A stretch of DNA of 64,000 nt from Distichodus sexfasciatus (GCA_032718565.1 JAVGVS010000097.1:1090902-1154901), one strand, 5' to 3'; numbered from the stretch's first letter, positions 1 to 12,261 are shown. Numbers and translations: made by a program. The notes: generated by a model from the letters alone, not told the origin.

Positions 1-700
1 TTCTGCCTATCAATCCAATTCCTTATCAATTCTCTTATCAATTCCTGAGTAGTTTCTTGAGTGAGAAAAAGTAGGTTCTACACAGTCTTCCACACCATCA
101 TTTTTCCAAAATGATGTCCAAGACTGTGAACATCAACACATTCATATTCATATTGAGAGTTGTTATTCTGCAGAGACATTCTATGGTTAAGTTTATCAAG
201 AACAATAAGGTAAGTGCAGGTGGAAACACTTCTTTATCCATTTGGAATCCATCTAGATATAGAATAAAATTATTTATTAACAAATAATGCATTTTCTATA
301 TTTATTTTTTACTCTCTAACATTATAGAATGGAAACATATATTTTCTGATTAATGGAAAATGAAGAAATACTGAAGTTTTATCAATTTTTGCGCATTTGA
401 ACTCATTTTGGTCCGTAACTCATTTTTGACTCATTTCTGGAAGAGAAGTACATTTTTGTCATGAGGGCGTTCCATGTGAGAGTCGCTCTGCAATAGCGCT
501 GTGGACATGCGTCGGGAATAAATAAATATCAAGTAAATGTCTGTACTGTGAGTGGAACGCTGGTTGTTTGTTATCAGCTAAAATATAAGTTTTGTCTGTA
601 ATAAATGGGAAGATTTAACTGAACTGGAAGGTTTTAGTGAATGTTGGACTTCTCTGTGAGAGTCATGTGCGCTAACAACCGCAGCGTGTGTGTTTTTCTC
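1..700 (+). mobile_element. hAT-like non-autonomous element, left end outside window
   Basis: The first 50 bases hold repeated TATCAATTC-type steps, as found just inside the ends of fish hAT-like elements that begin TAGGGGTGGGAATC. From about 155 to 700 the sequence matches the internal core seen again at 23.6, 53.5, 56.5 and 63.4 kb. Landmarks are AACACTTCTTTATCC near 220, GGGCGTTCC near 465 and CAATAGCGCTGTGGA near 490. The last 230 bases are nearly the same as 56500-56730. No transposase frame is visible. The hAT assignment rests on family resemblance of the ends; the core match is seen directly. Confidence 0.6.
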
Positions 701-780
701 TGTAGATATAGCCAATCACTATATTAACTTAGATTCTTTTAATAAGTAGCTTGTAGCTTGTAAAACATCTGTTTAAAAGT

Positions 781-966
781 ACATTTACAACTCTGGCAAT
801 GAGCAGATGCTGTTATCCAGAGCAACTTCTGTTTCCTAATTTCAGGGACAGTCTCGCTGGAGCAACTTGGGGTTAAGGGTCTCGTTCAGGAACCCAATGA
901 TGGTAGGATTCAAACCCACAACCTCTTGATCCAGGTGTGAGTGTCTAACCACTAGACCACCGCTAC
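781..966 (-). mobile_element. tRNA-derived SINE (family A)
   Basis: Read on the minus strand, this starts with a tRNA-like A box (GGTCTAGTGGTTAG, about 960-945) and a B box (GGTTTGAATCC, about 918-906). It ends with the widespread fish tail resembling CTCTGGATAAGAGCGTCTGC, here diverged (about 830-785). A second copy lies at 6352-6538 and tail-only pieces at 29336 and 43437. Box order and spacing fit a pol III retroposon, not a tRNA gene, because no tRNA acceptor stem closes. Confidence 0.75.
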
Positions 967-1986
967 CAGTAGCTTCTCCTCACTGCTCATATCAATGATG
1001 GCATTTTCAGCCATCCTGGAATTCTGCTTTTTCCACCCGCAAGCCACATCACAGCACCTGAGACAATCAAGGGGATACATTATCACTGTCTAGCTGTCTT
1101 TTCTGTCCGCTAATGAGAGGAAAATGATGAGCACTAAGAGTGCTGTTCTCTTTGAACATGCTGATTACAGGCTTAAGTTACACCTATGTTTAGTTGGGGA
1201 TCTGAGGCCGTGAAACCCAAATGATCAAATTACTGCTAAATTACACTCACATTTTGCAAATCCCAAAATGTCTCAGACTCATTCTCTGCTTTGTTTAGTA
1301 ACATTTCTAGGTAACAAGCAGATTATAGTGATAAGCAACACAAATGGTCTCTGGTGCGATTCTGGACCCAAATACAATAAAACTGACCTGAGCCTGCATC
1401 TTCGTGCTAATTGATTGCAGTTTCAAAGACACTGCATTGCATATTCCACACTTTCTACTCCTGCTCAAAGCACCTTTTTTACTGAAAAAGTAAAAATCAT
1501 GCATGGCAAATTAACCAGTACCAAGACAAGAAGTTAGTCAGAATCAGTTTTATTTACCAGGTAGTTTAAAAAAGGCTTCCGGTCTATACCCTAACCCTAC
1601 TATTCCACTCAGATAAAGATCCAAAAAATATAGCAGAAAGTGACAATGAGCGGGGTTCAAGCAACAATCAGCACAAGCTTGGCTGATGCAGTAAGCATCA
1701 GAAAGGAGTCGGTAAATGAGAAGTCAAAATCTGCAAAAAATCGCTAGAAAACTCTGATATGACATTAGGACAAGCCACAGATTCATTTGACACCTCACTT
1801 GCTCTAATCAGCAAAATCAGGCTTATGGTTCTTGAGATTAACGGTATTTTGAATTTAAAGAGCCCCCTATCGTTTTACTGGTGCCATTCATCTAGCTGGG
1901 CCAAAGCAGTCCAAGGATACAACTGTTTAAGTGAAAATAAGCCAAGCTGGCTGCAATTAATTCACAAATTTTAGCCGCCCCTATCA
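967..1986. other. Unassigned AT-rich sequence
   Basis: I see no gene, no recognised repeat and no long open frame with protein-like composition. Short frames on both strands lack start context and recognisable domains. Confidence 0.5.
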
Positions 1987-2043
1987 TTCTGTTGTGATAT
2001 CAGGCAAATGAATCTGTGAACTTAGCCTGATATCACAACAGAA
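1987..2043. repeat. Perfect 19-bp inverted repeat (hairpin)
   Basis: The left arm is 1987-2005 and the right arm 2025-2043, separated by 19 bases. The arms are exact reverse complements and contain GTTGTGATATCAGGC. The right arm and the following bases to about 2056 (ACAGCTTTGGCTCA) recur in opposite orientation at 9848-9895, so the hairpin belongs to a dispersed repeat. It could be a small fold-back element; no target duplication was identified. Confidence 0.85.
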
Positions 2044-3470
2044 ACAGCTTTGGCTCAATATTAAACTATACTTTGATCCTTAGAATAATTTGCTTGGAGT
2101 TTGTAAGAACGCATGTTCTCAGGACGCAGGTCTTTGGATTTTCATTGGAACTAAGCACTTGAATTCTCTCCAGGAGTGTTGGGGCCAAAACATAGAGAGA
2201 GACTTAAAGGGGAGTTTCAGTAAATGCAGCCATAAATCTTTTTTAACCAGGACAGCTACACTATTTGTTCATTATAACACAAAGAGAATCATGTGAAGTC
2301 TTTCTGTCCAGTGGTGATGTGAATTCTGGCTCTTTTAAAAGAACTGGTTCTTATGGCCCAAGTGGCTCCCTAGATTTTTGTGTTGCTTAAATGGATTTAT
2401 TACTAAAAATAATGTAAAAATATCTGTAAAATGAGTTATTAATGTACAAAACATACATTATATCAAGTGTCAATTATTTATATGGCTTATTATACTCAAC
2501 ATGGGACAGAGTGCTACAAAAATACATTTTTAAGTACAAAAACAAAATTTGACAAAAAGATCCAGTCTCTGATTGTATGTTTAATATTTATAAACTTCTA
2601 CTTAGTTACCATTCTCTCTCTCTCGCTCTCTCTCTCTGTGCTATAAGTTCTTGTATGGATTTCTTAACTTAATCTCTTGTTAACATCTAATTTCCATTTT
2701 AATTTTTTAGAAAAACTTGAATGAACAGGGTGCATCTCACCCTGTTGATAAATTCTCTTGATAAATCAAGAATCCTGAATTTTAAATCTACTCTAGTTGG
2801 TGTACATTTGTGTGTGTGTGTGAGTATATATAGACACAGTAAATCTGCATCACCCTCCTGAAGAAAAACACACACACACCACACACTGGCTGGTATCATC
2901 TCGTTTTGATGGCGATTTTCACATCTCAATTTGACTCAACTCATTTCGTCCCGGTCTTTTATGTTGACTCCCCCGTCTCCTCTAAATATATCACCCCCAC
3001 ACGAGATATTAATATCAGGGCAGCATCAATCGTAAGCTCCCGACCACCAGCGCTTATCTCCAGACTACACAGACCGTCTGATGACAATGCACCTCAATCA
3101 CCAACCGTTCTTAAGAGAAAAAATACTCTTAAACCCCACTTACACAGTTTTCACCAAGACAGTGACATTCACCAATGTTGTCTAATTTGCCATGTGTTTT
3201 TAGGTAACAACACACTCTACAACTGTAAAGTACGGTGGCTGAGAGAACCCATTAATATTCAAAATAAACATTACTGAAATATGTAGTGACTTTAATATTA
3301 CTGAGGATTTATTAGTAATCCCTTATATTACTACTTACAGCAAAATTTATACATTATTGTGTGTGTGTTTACTTTTGTAACACGTTACCTCTAACATTAC
3401 AAATAAGACCTATTCAGAATATCTTTCAGACTTTCCATATTGTAGATTTTAGATTTCACTATCGGTTCCC
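2044..3470. other. Unassigned sequence with short simple repeats
   Basis: Mostly AT-rich unique-looking DNA. It holds a short (TC)n run at 2613-2638 and a (TG)n run near 2807-2822 facing a (CA)n run near 2866-2885. An open frame at 2906-3277 (123 codons) has no recognisable domain and is probably chance. Confidence 0.5.
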
Positions 3471-3479
3471 TGAAAACTA

Positions 3480-3539
3480 CCAAGAATAAGTGTGATTTAA
3501 GGTAATAAAAAGGTCCCCACAATGCCATAAATACCTGCC

Positions 3540-3580
<41 letters not shown>

Positions 3581-3880
3581 TCAGTCGTGTATTACTATCT
3601 TTGTGAGGTCTTTTATAAACTCCCTATAATGACTAGATGTATATAATTTTACACCTACCACCTAATCCTAACCTAACATAACCTCAGTAACCAAAAAGCA
3701 CATCTTTACCTCTATTAGTTTCTCAACCAAAACAAGCACATTTTCTATAAAGTCAGTTTTTCTCATGGGGACCTCTCAAATGTCCCCACAAAGTCAAAAA
3801 ATGGATAAAAGTGATTTTAGGGGACAAAAGGTCCCCACAATGCGATAAATACATGGCCACACACACACACACACACATTA
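3480..3880 (-). repeat. GT/AC-bounded dispersed repeat with (CA)18
   Basis: This fish-type repeat carries GGTCCCCAC/GTGGGGACC motifs and lies between AC microsatellites, with (CA)18 at 3543-3578 and a second run at 3858-3878. Internal phrases (TCTTTGTGAGGTC, CATTATAGGGAGT in reverse, CCTAATCCTAACC) match the + strand copy at 18402-18757 and pieces at 25560-25680 and 28480-28735. The class is uncertain. The AC tracts appear to be part of the unit. Confidence 0.7.
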
Positions 3881-4461
3881 GAGCTATTCATTTCAGCTTT
3901 TCAGGTGTTCTTATATTGTAGTAAACAAGTAGCTCCTAATAACCTGCACACACGCAAACACAAACACACACCTCCACAGCGATCACAGAGCTCTTTCTTC
4001 AGCGATGCATGTGTTTTGGTGTTGTTTTTAGGTCTAGACTTCGTACAGCTGTTGTACTTTTTGGATTTCCACTGTCACTCCGGCCTACGTGATGTCGTAA
4101 TCCACCATGTGACCTCACATCCGTTTTTCGGCAGTGTTTTTTCTCAACCTCTCAAAGTCTCCGTTGTGCTTGGAGGCGGTGATGTCATAGGAGGCAAACA
4201 CCTGGCAACTCTGCGAGAGGGGAATGGCTACCAGCATTTACTTTTTGTATTTTCATTTGCACATTTTGCAAAATATGAGTAAGTTATAAATAAATGTTTT
4301 CTCTTGAAAAAATCTGAATGATGAGGTACTATCAACTGAAAATTTTGGTTTGTTTTCCTTTAAATTCTAAATTATGAGTAACCATCAATTAAAGATCTAT
4401 GAGTAAATAGCCTTGTGAAAAGTGTTGTATAAAACTAAATAGCAAATGAAAGATTTGACTA

Positions 4462-4464
<3 letters not shown>
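3881..4464. other. Unassigned; open frame without known domain
   Basis: A 125-codon + strand frame (3905-4282) reads through this stretch. It has no domain I recognise, its 5' part is read from AC-rich simple sequence, and no similar frame occurs elsewhere in the window. I treat it as chance. Confidence 0.5.

Positions 4465-4536
<72 letters not shown>
4465..4536. repeat. (AT)36 microsatellite
   Basis: 72 uninterrupted bases of AT dinucleotide. It produces a false Tyr-Ile frame on the minus strand. Confidence 0.98.
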
Positions 4537-4538
<2 letters not shown>

Positions 4539-5255
4539 TATGAATAAATAATAATGAAGAGTTTGTCTAAATTAATTGAATTACAATTCAACTAATACTT
4601 ACAATAAGCACAATAAGTACAAAAATTGCATAAATATTTTTACATCTTTCACATCACTAAGATGCAGTATCTCCAAATATCTTAATTAGCCCTAAAATGA
4701 GTTTAGGGAAATCTTAATATGAGAAAATTCACCTAAATTCCATTTTTAAGTTTTTAAGATGCTTTAAAGTCCTGTTTAAAATCCTTAAACCATTAGAGGA
4801 AGCTGGACTCATATGGCTTACATATGGCCTTATGTAAAACATGCTTCAATGTCTGGAAAAGGGAAGGAACAAACACCACATTTAGAGAAAGTAAAGAAAA
4901 TGTAGAATACAAAAGCATGAACATGAGAAATCCTTCACTTCGCTGTGTCAGATGGGGGTCTGAATGATGTCTGTTAATTGCATTGAAAACTCTCTTCGTA
5001 TTCCCGTGCTCTTTTGTCAACATCCGTATAGCTGTGTTTTGCTCGTCAAATCCTGCAAATAAGGGAAGGTTTTTTGACCGTCGTTTTGACCCAGGTCGGT
5101 CAAACAGCCCGAGCCCGATAGATTATGAGGATTGCAATTTTGGTCCGGGTGCTGGCGCTCGCGTCACTCATCTTAAACTGTTGCCTCAACGGGGTCACGA
5201 ACCCTCCTCCTGGTGGTCTACACTATAAAACATGATTTGATCTATTAGTGAAGTG
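4537..5255. other. Unassigned, with a GC-richer patch
   Basis: AT-rich to about 4980. Positions 5040-5225 are richer in GC (CCCAGGTCGGTC, GGTGCTGGCGCTCGCG) and are not matched elsewhere in the window. No gene is recognised. Confidence 0.45.
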
Positions 5256-5415
5256 AAAATCAGATTTATTTACATGAATGTTATCATAATGAAATCAGAT
5301 TTATTTACATGAATGTTATCATAATGAAATCAGATTTATTTACATGAATGTTATCATAATGAAATCAGATTTATTTACATGAATGTTATCATAATGAAAT
5401 CGGATTTATTTAGAA
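5256..5415 (+). repeat. 35-bp minisatellite, about 4.6 copies
   Basis: Four almost identical 35-bp units start at about 5256, 5291, 5326 and 5361, and a partial fifth runs from 5396. The unit contains GAAATCAGATTTATTTACAT followed by GAATGTTATCATAAT. The near-perfect identity points to recent expansion. Confidence 0.95.
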
Positions 5416-5519
5416 AAAAAAATGGAAATAACCACAATATATTACTCTTTTAGTTATGCAAATTTCAAAACATATGTGTTTCATGTGGATTATTAATATT
5501 CACTTTTAAACATAGTTGT

Positions 5520-5689
5520 AGCTGTAACAAAACTTTTATTTTCTACTTCTGGTTCAGAGTTTATAGTTATAGTTTATGTATATTTGTATTCTATGTGCCA
5601 TCTTAGTACTCAGTAGAAACTGAACCCATGTCTCTTGTATATAACTGAGATGACAAAGTTTACTTTGACTTTGACTTCACTGTAACTCA
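5520..5689 (+). mobile_element. Retroposon 3' tail fragment
   Basis: It ends GAGATGACAAAGTTTACTTT followed by GACTTTGAC. This is the type of 3' end common to fish non-LTR retroposons (AGATGACAATAAAG...CTTGACTTGA). The same tail occurs at 19395-19705, 43755-43920 and, reversed, 44938-45105. No coding part is present. The LINE family cannot be fixed from the tail alone. Confidence 0.55.
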
Positions 5690-6351
5690 TAAAATTCCAT
5701 TGAAAGTGCTGCCTTAAAGTTTTAAGTAAAATCAAACGTCAAAGAAATTTAAGGCTAGTTTTAGCTTAGCTTTCTGTAAGAAATCCCTGTTTGATGTTTG
5801 ACATAAAACATTAAAATCTACATGGATGTTATATCTGGTTAATCTGTAAAAAGATCATGAAAATCTATGCAAAAATTATGCAAATTTCAGCACAAGAACT
5901 CATTGTCTCTTAAACATAACCATAGCTGTAATTCATAAACGTCAGATGAAATTGCAAGCAAACAAAAGAAGTATGTGAACATGATCAAATGTGTTCTTTA
6001 CAGTGTGAAGGTGCTTCTGCAGGCCTGTACTGTACGGTACCAGCCGGCGTGCCCCAGTGCCTCACGTCACCTCTTTTCCATAAAGCCAGAGTCCTGTCTG
6101 AGCCCTCCTAATAACCCCACTGTCATCCGGCTTTAAGATGCAGTAGCTATGTTTGTCTCCTCCGGCTGTCTCCCCTCGGACCAAAATGCCAGACGACGCC
6201 AACGACGTTCAAACCCCTAGAAGTTAGTCTGGCTCTTCTTTCTTGTAACAACAAACCCCAAACTGGCCAACTGGGACGGTTTCAGGTTGCAAGGTTTACC
6301 GCAGATTGTAAGTTAGGGCATCAAAACCACAAAAAATTTCTGTCATATATT
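5690..6351. other. Unassigned; GC-richer island about 5990-6260
   Basis: Nothing coding is seen. The island around 6000-6230 (CCAGCCGGCGTGCCCCAGTG, CTCCTCCGGCTGTCTCCC) contrasts with the AT-rich surroundings and is not repeated in the window. It could be conserved non-coding DNA. Confidence 0.4.
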
Positions 6352-6538
6352 GACATTTGCATCATTTAGCAGACGGCTCTTATACAGAGTGACTTACGTT
6401 TTGCTAATTTGAAGGACAGTTTCCCTGGAGGTTAGGGGTCTTGCTCAGGGACACAGTGATGGTAGTGCAGAAGGTAGAATTCAATCCCTCACCCTCTTGG
6501 TTCAGAGGTGAGTATCCTAACCACTAGGCTACCACCAC
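6352..6538 (-). mobile_element. tRNA-derived SINE (family A), second copy
   Basis: Same architecture as 781-966. On the minus strand the A box is TAGCCTAGTGGTTAGG (about 6530-6515) and the B box GGATTGAATTC (about 6486-6477). The tail module, resembling GTCACTCTGTATAAGAGC, runs to about 6352. Confidence 0.75.
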
Positions 6539-6768
6539 ATTGTAAGAAATTGCTGTAAATTTACCATTAATTATAGTTTCTCAACACAGTGAAATGCTGT
6601 ATTTTTTCAAGAGAAAAAGCTGTATATTCACATTAAACTTTACAAATCCAATAACAACAAACTGTATACCTAAAGCATGACTTTGAAATAAGTTTTCTCC
6701 TATTTAAAATTATTAGAATTTCTGAGTTTATTAGATATTAGTCAGAGCATGGTAAATTAAACAAATTA
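6539..6768. other. Unassigned AT-rich sequence
   Basis: It contains a phrase (GCTGTAAATTTACC) resembling the dispersed repeat at 55150 and 61436, but too diverged to call as a copy. The stretch ends in TTA, the probable target duplication of the next element. Confidence 0.4.
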
Positions 6769-7288
6769 GGTCCTGTGTCCACCAAACACGCTCTTTGCAC
6801 AGAGAGCGCAACTTCCAGAGTGCTTTTTCAGCGCTGTCTTGGTGATTATCTCAGCGCACGTTGTTGCTTAGTTTACAAAAAGCGCCATGGGCACTTCTCC
6901 GTTCGTTCCTGTTTCATGTAAACACTGTAACATGTTCCTTTGAGATCGGTAGTTTAGTCAACATAAAAGGGATTATCTTTACAATGGAGAGCATCTTAGC
7001 ATTAGCGGTAGCATTTGAACTAGTTAGCTTCTCTAGCTGCTCCAGCTGTGCTGCCATTGTTGTTAGTGAGTTCTTGACTGTGTATGTCCCGCCCCTTCCT
7101 TGATTTTGATCGTGTAGCAAGAGAGACGTGACATTGATGAGCCCAGCACTGTTGTAAAAGTTGAATGGATTTCAACTGGAAACACTTTTTTCCCTGAAGG
7201 CGCTTAACGTTCTGAACAGTGAAGTTCATAGTATTTGTATTGTATAGGTGCTCTCAGTGCAAAAAACATGTGTGGTGGACACAGACCC
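6769..7288 (+). mobile_element. Harbinger-like MITE, copy 1
   Basis: The ends are inverted: GGTCCTGTGTCCACCA at the left and, read in reverse, GGGTCTGTGTCCACCA at the right, about 18 of 22 bases matching. TTA lies immediately left, as it does for the copies at 41066-41646 and 48054-49090. That fits the three-base TTA/TAA duplication of PIF/Harbinger. The three copies also share internal blocks such as GCCCAGC.CTGTT...GTTGAATGGATTT. No transposase is encoded. The right-hand TTA is not visible in this copy. Confidence 0.75.
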
Positions 7289-9366
7289 TCTTTTACAATA
7301 TTTATTCAGTAGAGGCACTAGTAGCTTGTGTCCAGGGGTAAACACTAACATTGTAAAAACTCAAATAACTATAAATTAAATAATAAATATTTATTTAAAA
7401 AAAAAAATCCAAATAACACATTTTATCACTGTAATCACAATGCTTTTATACCCCTCGAAACTGTGATATTTCTTAATTGTATCATCATCATCCCAACGTC
7501 AATATCAGTGGTCCATGATGACCCTTAACACTGCAACACACAGACAGACTGGTTGCAAAGAGCCTCTGATAGGTGTAAATAGATTTATAGGCCAATGAGA
7601 CACCCTCGGGTCCAGTTCTAAGACCTAAAAATCTCCTGCCTTTAAACTGGTGCCTGTTGTTCAAATGGCACGGGCCGAGACTTAGCTGGAACCATAGTAA
7701 ACTGTGATTACTTTAGGCTTAGCCAAGTCTGTACAGGATCCTGAGCGGCATGATAAGTACAGAAAAAGAGAGAGGCTGTACAGGAGAGAGGAGAGAGAGA
7801 GAGAGAGAGAGAGAAAACCAATTAAAATGCCAACCTAAACACCAGCTCCTTGATACAGCACATTCCAGAAATACCAGACAAAGCAAACAGTGATCTGCAC
7901 AGCATCAGAGGGTACAGGGAGTGTAAACATTACATTATCACCTCAGCCTCATGTGTCTCGTGCCACGTAGCGAACAAATACCATATATGTATGGCCGGAC
8001 GCATTTTTAGGTCTCAAAAAGAGGACGTCTGGTCACCTGAACGTTAAGGCTGCTCTGAAGTACAGAACTTTTTATTCCTGCAAACCAGAATTAAGTGAGT
8101 GATTATTTTGTCAATGTGTCACATTACCTTGCTTATAAGGACCTTGCAGTGGGACCACTGAAGGAATTGAACCAGCAAAACTCTAAATGGTTGAACGCAC
8201 CTACTGTCTGTCACAGGCTAAATTAATTCACAGGGAATTTCACACATAAGTTGATGCCAGTGATTGTTAGTGCTTATCTCACGTTTACTTAAGGGTCTGA
8301 AAGGCAACATTGTAGTTGGCTATTTTAACATTAATTTAGACATCTTGGGAGAGGAAAGGCAGGGGGTCTTCAAGAGAAGGCAGGGAAGGAAAGAAGGTGA
8401 AGCCAGATAACAGGTCTGATAAATCTTCTTCAAGTAATGAATTAATATATGAAGCCTATTGTAGGTAACCATATCCCTAGGAGCAATGCCCCCCTTCAAT
8501 CCTACTGATTCATAAGTCCGGGCTCAGTTTGTCTGGGCTCAGTTAGTTGCTAATGTACACTACGTGTTAGGTTATTGCATGCTAAATGTTTTGGTAGGAA
8601 AAATAATACACATCTACTGATAGTTATTATCTAACATCAAGAAGCATAAACGATGGATGTAATTATTTTTGTTGTGTTATGGATTACATTTTTTTTTTTT
8701 CAAAATGGTTAAAATCCTAATGTTGGTTTGGGTGTTGGCATGTTACACTAAGCTAGAATGGCTTCCAGGGTGGGGGGTGCCCTGTTTTTTCGAGTCAAGT
8801 CCCTGTTTACAGTTTATTAAACATTTATTTTATATTTTTCACCAAACCTGAAGATACAATATATTGCAAATCCTCCTATTTTTATACTGCTTCTAAATGC
8901 AAATGGATTTGATTTTGGACACAGCAAGGCCATTTTTTCAAGAACTTCTGATTGTAGCACACAGCAGATAACTGTTGTTGAACTTGATCTCAGTGCCATT
9001 TAAACTGTTAAAGTTGCCCAAGCATCGTTAATATAAAAATATCGTACTTGCAATAAACTCATTACTTGATATTTTCTCTCATAACGTCATCGACCCTCAT
9101 ATCTGGTCGCCTCTTCTGAGTTTCGAGTTTTATTGCCACTTCTGCCTTGTCGCCTTGTTGCTTCCCCACAGATAACCCCCAACTGACCTTGGCAGCTGTC
9201 ATCGAATTGGCGGCTATTTAGAAACCCTGTCTGGAAGTATGTACCCACCGTAATGCCGGCTGGGCAGGGGAAGGCGTGTAACGGAAGGCGTTATACTGGA
9301 GCTCCAGTAGTGAGGGCATTGGTTCACCTGTAAACTAGGAGACAATAAGAAACTTTTCATTGTAGC
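7289..9366. other. Unassigned sequence with (GA)n and a GC-richer patch
   Basis: No gene is recognised. It contains a (GA)n run at 7787-7814 and poly-T near 8689. A short phrase near 8545-8570 (GTTGCTAATGTACACTACG) recalls the MITE at 20880. A GC-richer stretch runs from about 9060 to 9300. Confidence 0.5.
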
Positions 9367-9425
9367 AGCAGTGCTGTGGGCGATGCCTTGCTCATAGTAC
9401 CTCAGTGGTACCTTTGCAGTCTGGG
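9367..9425 (-). mobile_element. tRNA-derived SINE (family B), internal fragment
   Basis: The phrase CCTTGCTCATAGTACCTCAG and the following GTGGTACCTTTGCAGTC are the antisense of the conserved middle of SINE-B. Fuller copies are at 28204-28471 and 50175-50430. Neither end is preserved. Confidence 0.6.
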
Positions 9426-9608
9426 AACTTGGACGGTAAAAGGTACCGCAGGCTGTGAGAAGGACTGTGGTTCAAGCAGAGATTTTGGGTCTTAAGCAGT
9501 CTGTGTGTGTGAAAGTGTTTTTCCAGTTAGTCAGCATGTGGTCGGAGTTCGCTGACGTTGATTGCCAAAACTTTAGTCAAGAAAGTTTTGTTTTGACAGT
9601 GTGGACTA

Positions 9609-9642
9609 TATATGTATATATATATGTATATATATATATGTT
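9609..9642. repeat. TA/TATG simple repeat
   Basis: Alternating TATATATG and TATA units; short and imperfect. Confidence 0.9.
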
Positions 9643-9847
9643 TGAATAGAACAAATTTATTTGAAATTGAGAGTGTGTGTGTTACAGGGATTACTCTCAA
9701 AGTCAAAAATTGTGTGTGTGTGAAGTTCAGGTGGACAAAATTAACAGATGAGATTCGGCAGGAAAGAGTGAAATGAGGATTATGAAATGAGCAATCAGAG
9801 ACAGATCTTTAATCAAATTGCGCAAAAATGCAGATGAGCAACACAAA

Positions 9848-9895
9848 GTGAGCCAAAGCTGTTTCTGTTATCAGGCTAGAGTTCACAGGATGTGG
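9848..9895 (-). repeat. Second copy of the hairpin-associated repeat
   Basis: TGAGCCAAAGCTGTTTCTGT followed by TATCAGGCTAGAGTTCAC is the reverse complement of about 2011-2055, with a short deletion inside the hairpin arm. Only one arm is present, so it cannot fold. Confidence 0.7.
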
Positions 9896-11012
9896 GAGCC
9901 GTGCATGATTTTCAAGGGGAGTTCAGAGTTCTGAACATTTTCCAGGAAATGAAATGCATTTTTGATTCCAAATGAAAGTGTTTTTGTGGGAAGGATGAGG
10001 ACATTCAGTCAGAATCAGAACAAACAGTTGAGAGTTAAAACACTAAAACAAAAATCAGTACCCATCGCTTGTTTGTGAAAAAAAACAGAGCGTGAAGAGA
10101 CTGGGGTGAGTGGTTGGACCATTGGGAAGATGCAGTTTGAAATCAGTGCAGGAATTCCTGAATTGCCAGTGTTTTTAACAGGTACCATCTAGATGAATTA
10201 GTCTGTCACGAAGAATGCGACGGTGTGTGCACAATAGTAGCAATGGGCAATGATGCGGCACGGGCTGGGATTGCCCGTGCATTTTGTGCTGGGAAGCGTG
10301 TAGGATTGATAAAGTGGCAGCAGTCAGACGTGGTGAAAGGAGCAAAGGTTGGTCAAAATTTTATGGGGTGTGTGGCCCAGGAGTGGAAGCAGGAAGCCGC
10401 AGTCGGAAAGGCCAGTCGGGATATAGCGTCACTGGTTGTTTGACTGCTGGACTAAAAATTTTGTGGGAAAAATCGGCAGAAGTTTGACTGGGATCTGAAA
10501 GGAAGGAAGAGCCCATCTTAAATGAGATGTGTGGAAATTGATAAAATTTTACAGAAGATACAGGGCTGAATTTTAGGTATGTTTGGAAGGTTGGCAGGAT
10601 TGTGTGACACAAATGCGACACAGCATGATTGCCTGTGGAGTAATTGCAATGTCTGTGTTGAAATTGATTTTAAAGTGTGGGGATCTTGATTACATTTGCG
10701 TCTACTATGTTAATCCGCACTTACGTTGTTTTGTCACACTTGCATTGGTTTGTGTCTGTTTGCAGCATTTGTGGCGTTGCCCCAGCATCATGCAAGTACC
10801 TTTCTAAAAACAAAACAAGTCTTGCATCTGAGAAATATCACATAAACAATACATCAGCTTACAACATACTGAAATTCTGAGATGTGGTTTCCACACAAGA
10901 AGTTAGCATAGTGACTATAATGCAGTGGTAACACAAAACAAAGTTTGTGTGTGTAAAGAATGAGACTGGGATTTGGTGTGGATACATGAAAGCTTATAAA
11001 CATTATCATACA

Positions 11013-11220
11013 GTACTGTGCAAAAGTTTTAGGCAGGTGTGAGAAAAATGCTGTAAACAAGATACTTTCAAAATGAGTATTAATCATTTAACATCAATCA
11101 ACAAAATACGGAAGAATGAATAAGAAATCTAATCAAATCAATATTTGGTGTGACCACCTTTTACTTATCAAACAGCATCAATTCTTCGTGCACTTGCACA
11201 GTTTTGAAAAAGGCTGAACT
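11013..11220 (+). mobile_element. Tc1/mariner-like terminal fragment
   Basis: It starts TACTGTGCAAAAGTTTTAGG and later reads AATATTTGGTGTGACCACCT. Both are hallmarks of a widespread fish Tc1-like family. The match fades after about 11220 and no right end is found. It is a different family from the elements at 13290 and 14691. Confidence 0.7.
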
Positions 11221-12261
11221 GCAAATTTGAAACAATCATTTTTCACCTAAAACAATATAACAAAGTTTAACAGCTGGGCGTCAGGCTAAAGGAATAAGCA
11301 GGAAGAGTGAAAAGGAGAAAAGGAAATTTAAAATGTTCTTTGACTTGTTCTCAGGAGGCTGCAGGTGCATCGATTAACAGAGACAGGACTGAGACAGTGA
11401 ATCAGAAACACAGGTGTGAGCAGACAGGACAGGCTGAACGTGAAGTTTGGGGCCGGTTGATCAGGGTTGAGTTCTCATGAAACAGGCTGCAGAGGTGTGA
11501 TTTTCTTTCAGCATTTGGATGATGTGGCCAGGATGGGAAGGTGATTTTCAGCAAGAGGTTTGGGGATTAAAGTGCTCAGGGGACCCAGTGTGACGCCGGA
11601 GGGACACCTGACCTCAAGAGCTGGGACTGGTTTTTAAACCATGTCGTTAAAATGTGGGATGCTGATTAAGGAGGGAGGAGGAGAGCAGTGCGGCTGGACT
11701 AGGGCTGGACAGTGTCAGTTCAGAGACAGGAAGTTAAGATTAATTAGCATGACAAGAAGGTGAGTGCGACCAGGTTCATGCACGTGGGATGGGACGGCTT
11801 TCAGGCGGCATGTGAGGCTTGACTGAGGCACTAAAGATAGGAGTAAGAACAACAGATGAAATTTCCTGTTCTGTGAGAGCTGCAGTTGAAAGTCATCAAA
11901 CTACATTTGAAAGCGATGACATCATGGGGCGGTGGTGGCGTGCCAGGGGATCTCCCAGGATGGTTCGTCTTGAAGGTCGACTGTGTTTAAACCAGTTTGG
12001 CGTGAAATTTTTCTGATTGTGGGAGTTAAAGCGTCCCAGCAGGCACGACCTGTGCAGACGCACAGATGAGTGTGTGTAAAATTTTGAGCTTTGCAAGGAT
12101 GACAAAATAAAACAAAATCAAACATTACATAGTGTGTGTGTGGGACTGCGTGCACAGACACAGGGGTTGCCTGAGAACATTACATACATCGCAGTTTGAA
12201 CAGATGTGAGCAAATCAAATCCAGTGTTACTGCTTTGCCTTCAAACCAGCATCAATTCTTA

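Noticed and set aside
3905..4282. 125-codon + frame as a small gene
   Set aside because: No domain, starts in AC-rich simple sequence, no relatives in the window.
4397..4591. Tyr-Ile repeat frame
   Set aside because: Direct reading of the (AT)36 microsatellite.
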